Shown in pieces: positions 16,434-26,357 of a DNA stretch of 64,000 bases. The stretch is from Rhizobium sp. Root1220. GTDB lineage: Bacteria > Pseudomonadota > Alphaproteobacteria > Rhizobiales > Rhizobiaceae. The notes beneath the pieces are model-generated. The model had not been told where the DNA came from. It searched no databases and worked only from the letters and a program-made list of their open reading frames with translations. How positions within the stretch are numbered: the first letter of the stretch is position 1; each line of letters starts with the position of its first letter. Position numbers and translations under genes: made by a program. The stretch lies in NCBI RefSeq assembly GCF_001426265.1, contig NZ_LMDG01000035.1, forward strand, positions 1 through 64,000, in the 5' to 3' direction.

Positions 16434-18359
16434 ATGATCAAGCTGAAACGTCGTGCGTTTCTGGCCGGGACCTCGGCCGTTCTGATTTTACCGGCATTGC
16501 CGGCATTTGCCGCCGATTACAAAGAGGCGGATGTACTGAAGGAAAAGGTTTCGAGCGGCGCGCTGCCTGCACTCAAGAACCGGTTGCCCGCAAACCCCCT
16601 CGTCATCAAACCAGTCGAAAGCGTCGGAAAGTACGGCGGGGACTGGAATATGGCGCTGGTCGGCGGCGGATCGCTATCGATGCTGTTCCGCTATCAGGCT
16701 TACGAGCCGCTGCTCCGCTACACCCCGGATTGGTCCGGCGTGACGCTCAATGTCGCCGAGGCTTTTGACGGCAACGCCGATTCCACCGTCTATACGATCC
16801 GCCTGCGCACGGGCATGAAGTGGTCGGACGGCCAGCCCTATACGACGGCCGACGTGAAATTCTGGTACGATACCGTTCTTACAGACAAACGCGTCGCGGT
16901 CACCAGCCAGGGTCACTGGAAGACGGCCGGTAACCCGGCGAAACTCGAAGTCGTCGACGAGCAGACCTTCAAGGTAATCTTCGCGAAACCTAACGGTATG
17001 TTCCCGTTGCAGGTAGCCTGGGCCAATAACGACCATACGACGCGTTGCCCGAAACACTACCTCGAACAGTTCCACATCGACTACAATCCGAAGGCCGACG
17101 AACTGGCCAAGCAACGCGGCTTCGAAAGCTGGATTGCTGCCTTCCAATCTGCCTCTGGTTTCCAGGACGACAATGCCTTCTTCCTCAATTCCTCGAAGAA
17201 GCCCTGTCTCAACGCCTGGATGTTCACGGTCGCGCCCGGCGAGAATACCGAACGCGTACTAGCCGAACGCAATCCCTTTTACTGGAAGGTCGATACCGAG
17301 GGCAACCAGTTGCCCTACATGGACCGGATCGTCTACCAGATGGTCTCCGATCCGCAGGTGTTGCTGCTCAAAGCCATGCAGGGCGAGATCGACCTGATGG
17401 ACCAGTATATCGCCACGCCGAACAACAAGTCGGTGCTCTATGATGCGCGCCAGCAAGGCGGCTACGATTTCTACACGCTGACCTCGACAGAGGCCAACGT
17501 GATGAACTTCATCTTCAACCTGAACCACAACGACCAGACCAAGCGTAAGCTTTTCCGGAACAAGGATTTCCGTGCGGCTCTCTCGACGGCGCTCGATCGC
17601 CAGGCGCTGATCGATGCCGTGCTCGTCGGCCAGGGAGCCCCGGCCCAACCTTCCATCAAGCCGGAAGATCCGCTCTACAACGAGCAGCTCGCCACGCAGT
17701 TCACGACCTATGATGTCGAAAAGGCGAATGCCATGCTCGACCAGATCATACCGAAGCGTGACGACCAGAACTTCCGCCTCGACGACGAGGGGCGGCGAGT
17801 GACGGTGATCTTCGAGATCGACCAGGCACGTGCAGTCTTTCTCGATCTGTTCCAGCTGGTCATCCCGATGTTCCAGACGGTCGGGATCGATGCGCAGATG
17901 CGCACGATGGACCGGTCGCTTTGGGAAACCCGCGTCCGACAGGGCCGTGATTTCGATGCTACGGCGCACCAGTTCGGTGCGAACGGCGGCATCGCTGCCA
18001 TGCTCGACCCACGCTACTATGTGCCGACGGATTCGAACGCGATGTATGCCCCGGCCTGGCAGCTCTGGTATCTCGACCGCAACAACGAGAATGCGGAAGA
18101 GCCGCCGGAAGAAACGAAGAAGCAGCTCGAGCTCTACGACAAGCTGAAGGCGACATCGGACCCGGCCGCCCAGCAGGAGGTCATGAAGCAGATCCTGCAG
18201 GGTGCCGCCGACAGCTTCTATGTCTTCGGCATTTCGTTGCCGCCCGACGGCTACGGTGTCGTCAAGAACAACATGAAAAACATCACGCGGACCATGCCGA
18301 ATTCCTTTGGCTGGCCGACGCCTGCTCCCACCATGCCGGAGCAGTTCTACAAGGCCTGA
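16434..18359 (+). CDS. ABC transporter substrate-binding protein, family 5 (sugar/oligosaccharide type)
   Basis: This 641-residue periplasmic protein has a twin-arginine-like or Sec signal (KRRAFLAGTSAVLILPALPAFA, residues 4-25) and the SBP_bac_5 fold. It is about 100 residues longer than peptide-binding DppA proteins, as seen in family-5 proteins that bind oligosaccharides (for example the AgpA class). ATG 16434 is chosen over an upstream in-frame start because GGAGGAGATATCC precedes it. It is the first gene of the operon and is separated from the next by a stem-loop, which would allow it to be made in excess. Confidence 0.92.
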   Translation: MIKLKRRAFLAGTSAVLILPALPAFAADYKEADVLKEKVSSGALPALKNRLPANPLVIKPVESVGKYGGDWNMALVGGGSLSMLFRYQAYEPLLRYTPDWSGVTLNVAEAFDGNADSTVYTIRLRTGMKWSDGQPYTTADVKFWYDTVLTDKRVAVTSQGHWKTAGNPAKLEVVDEQTFKVIFAKPNGMFPLQVAWANNDHTTRCPKHYLEQFHIDYNPKADELAKQRGFESWIAAFQSASGFQDDNAFFLNSSKKPCLNAWMFTVAPGENTERVLAERNPFYWKVDTEGNQLPYMDRIVYQMVSDPQVLLLKAMQGEIDLMDQYIATPNNKSVLYDARQQGGYDFYTLTSTEANVMNFIFNLNHNDQTKRKLFRNKDFRAALSTALDRQALIDAVLVGQGAPAQPSIKPEDPLYNEQLATQFTTYDVEKANAMLDQIIPKRDDQNFRLDDEGRRVTVIFEIDQARAVFLDLFQLVIPMFQTVGIDAQMRTMDRSLWETRVRQGRDFDATAHQFGANGGIAAMLDPRYYVPTDSNAMYAPAWQLWYLDRNNENAEEPPEETKKQLELYDKLKATSDPAAQQEVMKQILQGAADSFYVFGISLPPDGYGVVKNNMKNITRTMPNSFGWPTPAPTMPEQFYKA

Positions 18360-18369
18360 CGGCCTTTCA

Positions 18370-18417
18370 GGATCAGATAAGCGTCAGACGCCGGCCGGCA
18401 TGGCCGGCGGCTGATCC
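18370..18417 (+). repeat. Intergenic stem-loop after the binding-protein gene
   Basis: GGATCAG (18370-18376) pairs with CTGATCC (18411-18417) and encloses a GC-rich stem GCCGGCC/GGCCGGC (18390-18408). A T-rich stretch follows near 18420-18432. Such structures after a binding-protein gene commonly stabilise its mRNA or partly terminate transcription. Confidence 0.55.
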
Positions 18418-18452
18418 CTCTTTGCCTTTTTTGCCAACGATCGGATGAAGCG

Positions 18453-20561
18453 ATGCTCGATGCCAGAAAACAGAACACCGGAACGCTGAGAACGCCGGAC
18501 TGGTTCAAGACCGCGACCCGCTGGACCCAGCTGACCTTCGTCGAGGATGATCCGGAGAAATACGACCCGGCCTTCTGGGTCGATGTCTTCAAGCGCACGA
18601 AGTCCAACGCGGTCTGCCTCAGCGCCGGCGGTTACATCGCTTTTTACCCGAGCGAGGTGCCGTTTCACTACGTCAGCAAATATCTCGGCGACAAGGATAT
18701 TTTCGGCGCGCTGGTTGATGCTGCCCGCAAGCTCGACATGCATGTGATGGCCCGCGTCGACCCGCATGCCATCCATGACGATGCGGCCAAGGCCCACCCT
18801 GAATGGGTGATGATCAATGCCGACGGCACGCCGCGCCGCCACTGGGCCTATCCCGACGTCTGGGTTACCAACGCTTACGGCGATTACAACACGGTCTTCA
18901 TGCCGGAGGTGGTGAAAGAGATCGTACGCAAATACGACATCGATGCGGTTTTCGCCAATCGCTGGCAAGGCCACGGCGTCGACTACAGCGAGGACAGTGC
19001 TCGCCGCTTCAAGGATATGTTCGGCCACGCCCTACCGACGAAGCCCGACGCCGAGGATCCGGCATGGCAGGCCTGGGTGCAGTGGCGCCGCCGGGTGCTC
19101 ACCGACATGATCGCCCAATGGGACGACGCGGTGAAGGCGATCCGCCCGCATGCAAGCTTTATCCCCAACATGGGCGGCGCCTCGCTGATGGAATTCGACC
19201 TTTCCGTCATCGCCAAGCACTGCCCGTTCCTCGTCGTCGACCACCAGGGCCGAAAGGGTCTGGAACTCGGCTGGTCGGCAGGGCGCAACGGCAAGCGCAT
19301 CCGCGCGACTTTCCCGGACCGCCCCGTCGTTCTCATCACCTCGATCGGTCCGGAAGAAGAATATCGCTGGAAAGATGCCGTCACCTCGGGCGAGGAGATG
19401 CAGCTCTGGATCAACGATGGCACGGCTCATGGCCTGTACGCCTGGTTCACCAAGTTCAACGGAGTGGTGCCAGACGAGCGCTGGGTGGAGCCGGTGGCCG
19501 ACGCCTTCGCCCTGCAGGCAGCCGTCGAGCCGGTCATCGAGAGCATGAAGCCGACCGCCGAAATCGCTGTCATCGACCCGTCCACGACGCTGCGCCACTG
19601 GGCACCCGAGGAGCGACCCAACGCCGAGAAGCACGACCTTGGCTTTTACCACGCGCTTGTCGAGGCCCGCCTTCCCTTCGAGCTTCTTTCGGACCAGGTT
19701 CTGACGGAGGAAAATCTCGATCGCTTCAGGCTCATCATCCTTGCCAACACCTCCTGCCTGTCGGATGAACAGAACGCGGCGATCCGTGCCTACGTGGAGC
19801 GCGGCGGCAGCGTGATTGCATCCTACGAAACGTCGTTGCGCGACGAGCTTGGCAAACAACGCCCGGAATTCGGCCTGTCCGACGTGCTCGGCGCCAAATT
19901 CGTTTCAGGCCCGCGCGGCATCGTCAAGAACGCCTACGTGGCGCTTTCCGGCGATCATCCCCTCAACGAGGGCTATGAAGGCGCCGAACGCATCATGGGC
20001 GGTACGCGGCTGCTCCACGTCGAACCGGTGAACGGCGCCGAGACGCCCTTCCTCTACGTGCCCGACTTCCCGGACCTGCCGATGGAGGAGGTTTATCCGC
20101 GCAAGGCGCCGGAAGGTGCTGCCGTCATCGCCCGAGAGACCGGAAAGGGCGGCCGCACTGTCTATATTCCCTGGAATATCGGCGAGATCTTCTGGGAAGT
20201 CTTTGCCGTCGACCACGCCCGCCTGATTGCCAATGCCGTCCATTGGGCGCTAGGCAAGACGCCACGCATCACCGTCAACGGGCCGGGAGTCGTCGACCTG
20301 TCGCTGCGGGAGAATGCCGACGGCATTGCGCTCAGCCTCTTCAATCTCACCAATCCGATGATGATGAAGGGTCCGATACGCGAAAATTACCCACTGGCGG
20401 CGCAGTCCGTTTCCGTGGAAATTCCCTCCGGCAAGTCGGTGGCGCGGGCCTGGCTCGTCGTCGCCGACCGCGCCGCGAACGTCAGCATCAGGGATGGCCG
20501 TGCACAGGTGGAGGTGCCGGGCATCGAGCGGCTGGAGGTGCTGCACCTCACCTGGAAATGA
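18453..20561 (+). CDS. GHL6/alpha-amylase-fold glycoside hydrolase with GH42-type trimerisation domain
   Basis: This 702-residue cytoplasmic protein has no signal peptide. The first 350 residues look like the hypothetical glycosyl hydrolase 6 TIM barrel (HVMARVDPHAIHDDA, AHPEWVMINADG and FANRWQGHG segments), and about residues 385-600 match the beta-galactosidase trimerisation/glutamine-amidotransferase-like domain. The C-terminal 80 residues form a small beta domain. Members are uncharacterised in most bacteria; some GHL6-like proteins have fucosidase-like context. It is coupled to the importer and thus probably acts on the imported oligosaccharide. ATG 18453 has a weak GATGAAG site. The substrate is inferred only from context. 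Confidence 0.8.
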   Translation: MLDARKQNTGTLRTPDWFKTATRWTQLTFVEDDPEKYDPAFWVDVFKRTKSNAVCLSAGGYIAFYPSEVPFHYVSKYLGDKDIFGALVDAARKLDMHVMARVDPHAIHDDAAKAHPEWVMINADGTPRRHWAYPDVWVTNAYGDYNTVFMPEVVKEIVRKYDIDAVFANRWQGHGVDYSEDSARRFKDMFGHALPTKPDAEDPAWQAWVQWRRRVLTDMIAQWDDAVKAIRPHASFIPNMGGASLMEFDLSVIAKHCPFLVVDHQGRKGLELGWSAGRNGKRIRATFPDRPVVLITSIGPEEEYRWKDAVTSGEEMQLWINDGTAHGLYAWFTKFNGVVPDERWVEPVADAFALQAAVEPVIESMKPTAEIAVIDPSTTLRHWAPEERPNAEKHDLGFYHALVEARLPFELLSDQVLTEENLDRFRLIILANTSCLSDEQNAAIRAYVERGGSVIASYETSLRDELGKQRPEFGLSDVLGAKFVSGPRGIVKNAYVALSGDHPLNEGYEGAERIMGGTRLLHVEPVNGAETPFLYVPDFPDLPMEEVYPRKAPEGAAVIARETGKGGRTVYIPWNIGEIFWEVFAVDHARLIANAVHWALGKTPRITVNGPGVVDLSLRENADGIALSLFNLTNPMMMKGPIRENYPLAAQSVSVEIPSGKSVARAWLVVADRAANVSIRDGRAQVEVPGIERLEVLHLTWK

Positions 20562-20666
20562 GGTGTGCTGCAAGGAGGAGCGCTTCTGGCCCCAACGGGC
20601 CGGAGGCGGATGGATATCCGAAGAAGGCGGCTGTCAGGCGCTCTCAACGGGAGGAGAAACATTCCG

Positions 20667-21653
20667 ATGCTTGGCTATATCTTCAAGCGCATGCTCTACA
20701 TGATACCGACCCTGTTCGGCATGTCGTTGATCTCTTTTCTGATCATCCAGCTGCCGCCGGGTGATTATCTTACGTCGATGATCGCAACGATGAGCGACAG
20801 CGGGCAAGCCGTCGATCCGGCGCAGATCGAACGGCTGAAGCATATCTACGGCTTCGATGATCCCTTCTATGTCCAATATTTGAAATGGATGTGGGGGATC
20901 GTCAGCCGCGGCGACTTCGGCTGGTCCTTCGAATGGAACCAGCCCGTATCGGGCCTCATCTGGGCGCGCATGGGCTCGACACTGGTGATCTCGCTGCTGA
21001 GCCTGATCTTCGTCTGGATCGTCGCGTTGCCGATCGGCATCTACTCGGCGGTACGCCGCCATTCCATCGGCGACCACGTGTTCACCTTCTTCGGCTTCAT
21101 CGGCCTTGCCGTGCCCAACTTCATCCTGGCGCTGACGCTGATGTACATTGCCTACAAATATCTTGGCCTCAGCGTCGGCGGCCTTGTCTCGCCGGAATAT
21201 GCGGACGCGCCCTGGAGCTTCGCCAAGATGGGCGATTTTCTTGCCCATATCTGGATTCCGATCATCATCATCGGTGCCTCGGGAACGGCAGCGATGATCC
21301 GCATCCTGCGCGCCAACCTTACGGACGAACTGCACAAGCCCTATGTCGTCACCGCCCGCGCAAAGGGCCTGCCAGAATACAAGGTCATCCTCAAGTATCC
21401 TGTTCGCATTGCCCTGAACCCTTTCGTTTCGGCGATAGGCTGGGTATTGCCGCATCTGGTTTCGGGCGTGACGATCACAGCCATCGTGCTGAACCTGCCG
21501 ACGGCCGGCCCGCTGCTTTTCCGGGCGCTGGTCTCGCAGGACATGTACCTCGCCGGCAGCTTCATTCTGCTGCTCTCCGCGCTGACCCTCGTCGGCATGC
21601 TGCTGTCGGACGTGCTGCTTGCGCTGCTCGATCCGCGCATCCGGTTCAACTGA
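20667..21653 (+). CDS. ABC transporter permease (DppB/OppB type)
   Basis: This 328-residue inner-membrane protein has an N-terminal TM (MLGYIFKRMLYMIPTLFGMS) followed by five more TMs, and the EAA-loop-like TARAKGLPEYKV segment that docks with the ATPase. It belongs to BPD_transp_1. The frame is open from 20565, but ATG 20667 with GGGAGGAG upstream gives the standard DppB N-terminus. It pairs with the next permease, 10 bp downstream, to form the channel of this importer. Confidence 0.93.
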   Translation: MLGYIFKRMLYMIPTLFGMSLISFLIIQLPPGDYLTSMIATMSDSGQAVDPAQIERLKHIYGFDDPFYVQYLKWMWGIVSRGDFGWSFEWNQPVSGLIWARMGSTLVISLLSLIFVWIVALPIGIYSAVRRHSIGDHVFTFFGFIGLAVPNFILALTLMYIAYKYLGLSVGGLVSPEYADAPWSFAKMGDFLAHIWIPIIIIGASGTAAMIRILRANLTDELHKPYVVTARAKGLPEYKVILKYPVRIALNPFVSAIGWVLPHLVSGVTITAIVLNLPTAGPLLFRALVSQDMYLAGSFILLLSALTLVGMLLSDVLLALLDPRIRFN

Positions 21654-21663
21654 GGAGAGCCCG

Positions 21664-22854
21664 ATGAGTACGCACGAAACATTCGGAACCCACACCGGTC
21701 CGGTCCTTGTCGTCGCCGAAGGCCCGTCGATCAGCCCGTTGAAGCAAGGCAAGGCGGTCTCGACCGCCGCGGTCGGCCCCTGGCGGCTGGTTGCGGGCAA
21801 GCTGATACGCCAGAAAGTGGCCATAGTCGCCGGCGGGATCATCCTCTTGCTCTATTTGGTCGGCCTCTTCGCCGAATTCTTGGCACCCAGCCTGCCGTCC
21901 ACCTCGAGGCCGCAATACACCTATGCGCCGCCACAGGGCATCAGCTTCTTTGTAACCAAGCCCGACGGCAGCTCCGAATTCAATTTTCATGTGAAGGGCT
22001 ACAAGGTCGAGATCGACAAGGTGGCGCTCAGGCGCACCTTCGTCGTCGACGATACCAAGGTCGTGCCGATCGGATTCTTTGTCAAAGGCCCGGCCTACAG
22101 CCTCTGGGGCCTGATCCCGATGAACCGACATTTCATCGGCCCGGTCAATCCGAACGATCCGATGTATTTGCTCGGTGCAGACCGCCTCGGTCGTGACGTC
22201 CTTACGCGGTTGATTTACGGCACCCGCGTCTCCATGTCGATCGGGCTCGTCGGCGTCGCCATGTCGCTGATCCTGGGTGTCATGCTCGGTTCGATTTCCG
22301 GCTTTTACGGCGGCTGGGTCGATACCATCATCCAACGTGTCATCGAGGTGGTGAGCGCCATGCCGACAATTCCGCTCTGGCTCGGGTTAGCAGCGGCTAT
22401 CCCGCTGACATGGTCTCCGCTCAACGTCTATTTCGTGATCACCATCATCGTCTCGCTGCTCGGCTGGACCAGTCTTGCCCGCGAAGTGCGAGGGCGATTC
22501 CTGGCGCTGCGCAGCGACGATTTCGTCACCGCCGCAAGGCTCGACGGATCGAGTGAGGCGCGACTGATATTCCGTCATATCTTGCCGTCGCTGACGAGCC
22601 ACATCCTGGCCGTCGTCACGCTCGCGGTGCCGACGATGATCGTCGCGGAAACGTCGCTCTCCTTCCTTGGCATCGGCCTCAAGCCGCCGGTGGTGAGTTG
22701 GGGCGTACTGCTGCAGGACGCCCAGAACATCCGCACCGTCGCGACCGCGCCGTGGCTGCTGATCTGGCCGTCGCTCGCGGTGGTCGTTGCCGTGCTTTCC
22801 TTCAATTTCTTCGGCGACGGCCTCCGTGACGCTGCCGACCCCTATGACAATTGA
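21664..22854 (+). CDS. ABC transporter permease (DppC/OppC type) with long N-terminal insert
   Basis: The protein (396 residues) is longer than normal DppC (about 300). After the first TM (VAIVAGGIILLLYLVGLFAE, about residues 54-73) there is a periplasmic insert of about 100 residues before the GADRLGRDVLTRLIYGTRVSM segment. Five further TMs and an EAA loop (TAARLDGSSEARLIFRHI) follow. Such inserts occur in permeases of family-5 sugar importers. ATG 21664 follows TGAGGAGAGCCCG. It forms the second half of the channel. Confidence 0.92.
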   Translation: MSTHETFGTHTGPVLVVAEGPSISPLKQGKAVSTAAVGPWRLVAGKLIRQKVAIVAGGIILLLYLVGLFAEFLAPSLPSTSRPQYTYAPPQGISFFVTKPDGSSEFNFHVKGYKVEIDKVALRRTFVVDDTKVVPIGFFVKGPAYSLWGLIPMNRHFIGPVNPNDPMYLLGADRLGRDVLTRLIYGTRVSMSIGLVGVAMSLILGVMLGSISGFYGGWVDTIIQRVIEVVSAMPTIPLWLGLAAAIPLTWSPLNVYFVITIIVSLLGWTSLAREVRGRFLALRSDDFVTAARLDGSSEARLIFRHILPSLTSHILAVVTLAVPTMIVAETSLSFLGIGLKPPVVSWGVLLQDAQNIRTVATAPWLLIWPSLAVVVAVLSFNFFGDGLRDAADPYDN

Positions 22855-22864
22855 GGAGGAAGCC

Positions 22865-24574
22865 ATGCCCGACCTTCCCGACGACGTCGTTCTTTCCGTC
22901 GAGGACCTCTCGATCGACTTCCGGCTGCGTACTCATATCCTGCACGCGGTCGAGAACGTCAACTTCCAGCTCAGGCGCGGCCAGACGCTTTGCCTCGTCG
23001 GCGAAAGCGGTTCCGGCAAGAGCGTTACCGCTCGCTCGCTGCTGCAGATCGTCGACAGTCCAGGCCGCATCGTCGGCGGCCGGATCCTGCTGCGCAACGG
23101 CAGCGACATCACCGACGTCGCGACATTGACGCCTGGCAGCAGCGCCATGCGGGCGATCCGCGGACGGCGCATCGGCCTGATCTTCCAGGAGCCGATGAGC
23201 TCGCTGTCGCCCGTCCATACCATCGGCTCGCAGATCGTCGAAGCGGTGCGCCTGCACAGCAATCTCGACAAGAAGGCTGCCCGCGACCTGACGGTCGAAC
23301 TGTTGCGCCAGGTCGAAATCCCCAATCCCGACAAGATGGTGGACCGCCATACCTTCGAATTTTCCGGTGGCATGCGTCAGCGCGCCATGATCGCCATGGC
23401 GCTGGCCGGCAATCCGGATATCCTGATCGCCGACGAGCCGACCACGGCGCTCGACGTCACCACCCAGGCCGAAATCCTCGACCTCATCAAGCGCCTACAG
23501 GTGGAGCGCGGCATGGCAATGCTGCTCATCACCCATGACATGGGCGTGGTGGCGGAAGTGGCTGACGAGGTCGCGGTCATGCGCTTCGGAAAGATCGTTG
23601 AGCGAGGCCCCGTCGACAAGATCTACCATGCGCCGGAGCACCCCTATACGCGCCAGCTGCTGGCCTCGACGGTCAAGCTCACCCATCATGTCGAAGGCAG
23701 GTTGCCCGCCGTCGCGCTGTCGTCCGAGGCGCCGCGACCGATCCTGTCGGTCCGCAATCTCGGCAAGACCTTCGGCTGGCACGGAAGCACCAATACCCTG
23801 CGCGCCGTCGACGACGCCAACTTCGATCTCTATCCGGGCGAGAACCTTGGTATCGTCGGCGAAAGCGGCTCCGGCAAGACAACGCTCGGACGGCTCATCC
23901 TGCGCACCGTCGAACCGACCAACGGCAGCGTCACCTACCACGGCAGGGACGGAGGCGAGACCGAGGTTACCAAGCTCACAAGCAAGGAGCTGCGCGGCTT
24001 TCACCGCGAGGTACGGCTCGTTTTCCAGGATCCTTTCGCCTCGCTCAATCCGCGCATGACGGTCAAGGAGATCATCGGCGACCCGCTCATCGTCAACGGG
24101 CTGGCCAAGGGCAAGGCTATGGAGGGCCGTGTTGCCGAACTCATGCGGCTGGTCGGCCTCGACCCGATGGGCATGGAGCGATATCCGCACGCCTTCTCCG
24201 GTGGCCAGCGGCAGCGCATCGGCATCGCCCGTGCGCTTGCGCTTGATCCGCGCATCATCATCGCCGACGAAGCCACGTCAGCGCTCGATGTCTCCATCCG
24301 CAGCCAGATTCTCGACCTGCTGCTCGACCTCCGCCAGCGACTGAACCTCAGCTTTATCTTCATCTCGCACGACATCTCCGTGGTGCGCTACTTCTGCGAC
24401 CGTGTCGCGGTGATGCATCGCGGCAAGATCGTCGAACTCGGTGAGGCCGAGCAGATCTGCACCGCGCCGCGAGAAGCCTACACCAAGAGCCTCATCTCAG
24501 CCGTTCCCAATCCCGACCCACGCGACAAGCGCATGCTGCACCGGCATCGTTTCGTCGCGCCTGCCAATGCATAA
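22865..24574 (+). CDS. Fused double ABC ATPase (DppD-DppF type)
   Basis: The protein (569 residues) carries two complete ABC ATPase domains: Walker A GESGSGKS (about residues 47-54) and GESGSGKT (about 333-340), with two signature motifs FSGGMRQR and FSGGQRQR. Each half ends in the oligopeptide/dipeptide-transporter C-terminal region. It powers the importer formed by the two upstream permeases. ATG 22865 lies 10 bp after the permease stop with TGAGGAGGAAGCC. The frame upstream of that is a shadow of the permease gene. Confidence 0.94.
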   Translation: MPDLPDDVVLSVEDLSIDFRLRTHILHAVENVNFQLRRGQTLCLVGESGSGKSVTARSLLQIVDSPGRIVGGRILLRNGSDITDVATLTPGSSAMRAIRGRRIGLIFQEPMSSLSPVHTIGSQIVEAVRLHSNLDKKAARDLTVELLRQVEIPNPDKMVDRHTFEFSGGMRQRAMIAMALAGNPDILIADEPTTALDVTTQAEILDLIKRLQVERGMAMLLITHDMGVVAEVADEVAVMRFGKIVERGPVDKIYHAPEHPYTRQLLASTVKLTHHVEGRLPAVALSSEAPRPILSVRNLGKTFGWHGSTNTLRAVDDANFDLYPGENLGIVGESGSGKTTLGRLILRTVEPTNGSVTYHGRDGGETEVTKLTSKELRGFHREVRLVFQDPFASLNPRMTVKEIIGDPLIVNGLAKGKAMEGRVAELMRLVGLDPMGMERYPHAFSGGQRQRIGIARALALDPRIIIADEATSALDVSIRSQILDLLLDLRQRLNLSFIFISHDISVVRYFCDRVAVMHRGKIVELGEAEQICTAPREAYTKSLISAVPNPDPRDKRMLHRHRFVAPANA

Positions 24575-24584
24575 GGACGCTCCA

Positions 24585-25364
24585 GTGCCCAAATTCTCCG
24601 CCAATCTCTCGTTCCTGTACCAGGAGCTTCCCTTCCTCGACCGCTTTGCTGCTGCAGCCAGAGATGGATTCGCTGCGCTCGAATATCTCGGCCCCTACGC
24701 CGAGCCGAAGGAGAAGGTCGTGGAAGCGCTGAAGGCAAGCGGCTTGCAGCAGGCGCTCTTCAACGTGCCCTCCGGAGACTGGGCAGGCGGTGAGCGCGGC
24801 ATCGCCTGCCTGCCCGATCGCATCGACGAATTCCGCAATGGCGTCACATTGGCGCTGGACTACGCAAGGGCGCTCGATTGCCCGCAGATCAACGTCATAT
24901 CTGGGCTCGCGCCCAATGGAAGCGATCTTGAAGTGCTGGACAGGGTGCTGGTCGAAAACCTCAAATATGCCGCCGAACGCGCAGCCGATGCGGGTGTGAA
25001 GCTGCTGATCGAACCGATCAACCTGCGCGACATTCCCGGTTTCTTCCTGTCGACGACCGCCCATGCCGAGCGCATCCTCGACAAGGTCAACTCCGGCAAT
25101 CTCTACATCCAGTACGATTTCTACCACATGCAGGTCATGCAGGGCGACCTGATCCCCACCTTCACGCGGCTCAAGGACAGGATCGCCCATGTGCAGATCG
25201 CCGATAATCCCGGCCGCAACGAACCTGGAACCGGCGAGATCAACTACGGCTTCATCCTCTCCGAACTCAACCGCCTCGGCTACGACGGCTGGGTCGGCTG
25301 CGAATACAAGCCGAAGGCCGGCACCAGCGAAGGCCTGAACTGGATGAAACCATATCTGAAGTGA
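24585..25364 (+). CDS. Hydroxypyruvate isomerase-family TIM-barrel protein
   Basis: This 259-residue AP-endonuclease-2-like TIM barrel resembles Hyi and 2-oxo-tetronate isomerase OtnI. Glu and His metal-site segments LIEPINLRDIPGFF and IQYDFYHMQVMQGD, and the ending PGRNEPGTGEINYGFI are well conserved. GTG 24585 gives the usual N-terminus (MPKFSANLSFLYQELPF) and has AAGGA upstream; an ATG at 24567 would overlap the ATPase gene. Next to a GlxR-type dehydrogenase, it could interconvert 2-oxo acids such as hydroxypyruvate/tartronate semialdehyde or their C4 analogues. No glyoxylate carboligase is present here. Confidence 0.85.
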   Translation: MPKFSANLSFLYQELPFLDRFAAAARDGFAALEYLGPYAEPKEKVVEALKASGLQQALFNVPSGDWAGGERGIACLPDRIDEFRNGVTLALDYARALDCPQINVISGLAPNGSDLEVLDRVLVENLKYAAERAADAGVKLLIEPINLRDIPGFFLSTTAHAERILDKVNSGNLYIQYDFYHMQVMQGDLIPTFTRLKDRIAHVQIADNPGRNEPGTGEINYGFILSELNRLGYDGWVGCEYKPKAGTSEGLNWMKPYLK

Positions 25365-25375
25365 GCGAGAACAGC

Positions 25376-26251
25376 ATGAACATCGGATTTATCGGACTGG
25401 GCGTCATGGGCCGCCCGATGGCGGAACACCTGATCGATGCGGGCCACACGCTGCATCTGAGCCGGGTGAAAGAGAGCTCTCAGCATCTCGTCACCAAAGG
25501 CGGCAGGGCGGCTTCATCCGCAAAGGCGGTGGCGGAAGCCTCCGACATCGTCATCCTGATGCTGCCGGATACGCCAGATGTCGAGGCGGTGCTTTTCGGC
25601 GCGGACGGCGTCGCCTCGGGCCTGTCTGCCGGCAAGCTCGTCATCGATATGAGCTCGATCGCGCCTGTCGCCACCAAGGGCTTCGCCCGCCGCATCGAAG
25701 CGCTCGGCTGCGCCTATCTCGATGCCCCGGTCTCCGGCGGCGAGGTCGGCGCCAAGGCGGCTTCACTGACGATCATGGTCGGCGGCACCGATAAGGCCTT
25801 CGAACGCGCAAGACCGCTCTTCGAGACGATGGGAAAGAACATCACGCTGGTCGGCAGCGTCGGCGACGGCCAGACGGCCAAGGTCGCCAATCAGATCATC
25901 GTCGGGCTGACAATCGAGGCGGTCGCCGAGGCCCTGCTCTTTGCGAAAAGGGCCGGCGCCGATCCGGCCAAGGTGCGCTCCGCGCTAATGGGCGGTTTCG
26001 CCGCTTCCCGCATCCTCGAAGTGCATGGCGAGCGCATGGTAAAGGGGACCTTCGAGCCCGGCTTCCGGATCCGCCTGCACCGCAAGGACATGACGCTGGC
26101 TGTCGATGCCGCACGCGCGCTCGACCTCGCGCTTCCGAATACGGCTGCGACCCAGCAGCTGATGAACGCCGCGATCGCCAACGGCGACGGCGAACGCGAC
26201 CATTCCGCCCTCATCCGAACGCTGGACCTTCTTGCCGGAGGGTCGCGCTAG
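25376..26251 (+). CDS. NAD(P)-dependent 2-hydroxy-3-oxopropionate reductase-family oxidoreductase
   Basis: The protein (291 residues) belongs to the beta-hydroxyacid dehydrogenase family: IGFIGLGVMGRPMAEHL Rossmann motif at residues 3-19, DAPVSGGEVGA substrate-binding segment (about 119-129), and GQTAKVANQ with the catalytic Lys (about 168). GlxR (tartronate semialdehyde reductase) and LtnD (L-threonate dehydrogenase) are both in this family, so exact substrate is open. A GTG at 25361 would overlap the previous gene by four bases. Together with the isomerase it looks like the catabolic end of the locus. Confidence 0.87.
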   Translation: MNIGFIGLGVMGRPMAEHLIDAGHTLHLSRVKESSQHLVTKGGRAASSAKAVAEASDIVILMLPDTPDVEAVLFGADGVASGLSAGKLVIDMSSIAPVATKGFARRIEALGCAYLDAPVSGGEVGAKAASLTIMVGGTDKAFERARPLFETMGKNITLVGSVGDGQTAKVANQIIVGLTIEAVAEALLFAKRAGADPAKVRSALMGGFAASRILEVHGERMVKGTFEPGFRIRLHRKDMTLAVDAARALDLALPNTAATQQLMNAAIANGDGERDHSALIRTLDLLAGGSR

Positions 26252-26357
26252 AAAACTGTTCATAGGCAATACCGGACATCATCGTCGACTGCCTTGACCG
26301 AAGCCGGGCTTCGGGCGGCGCAGCCATGTCCGAACGCGATCGAAAAAGGACAAGACC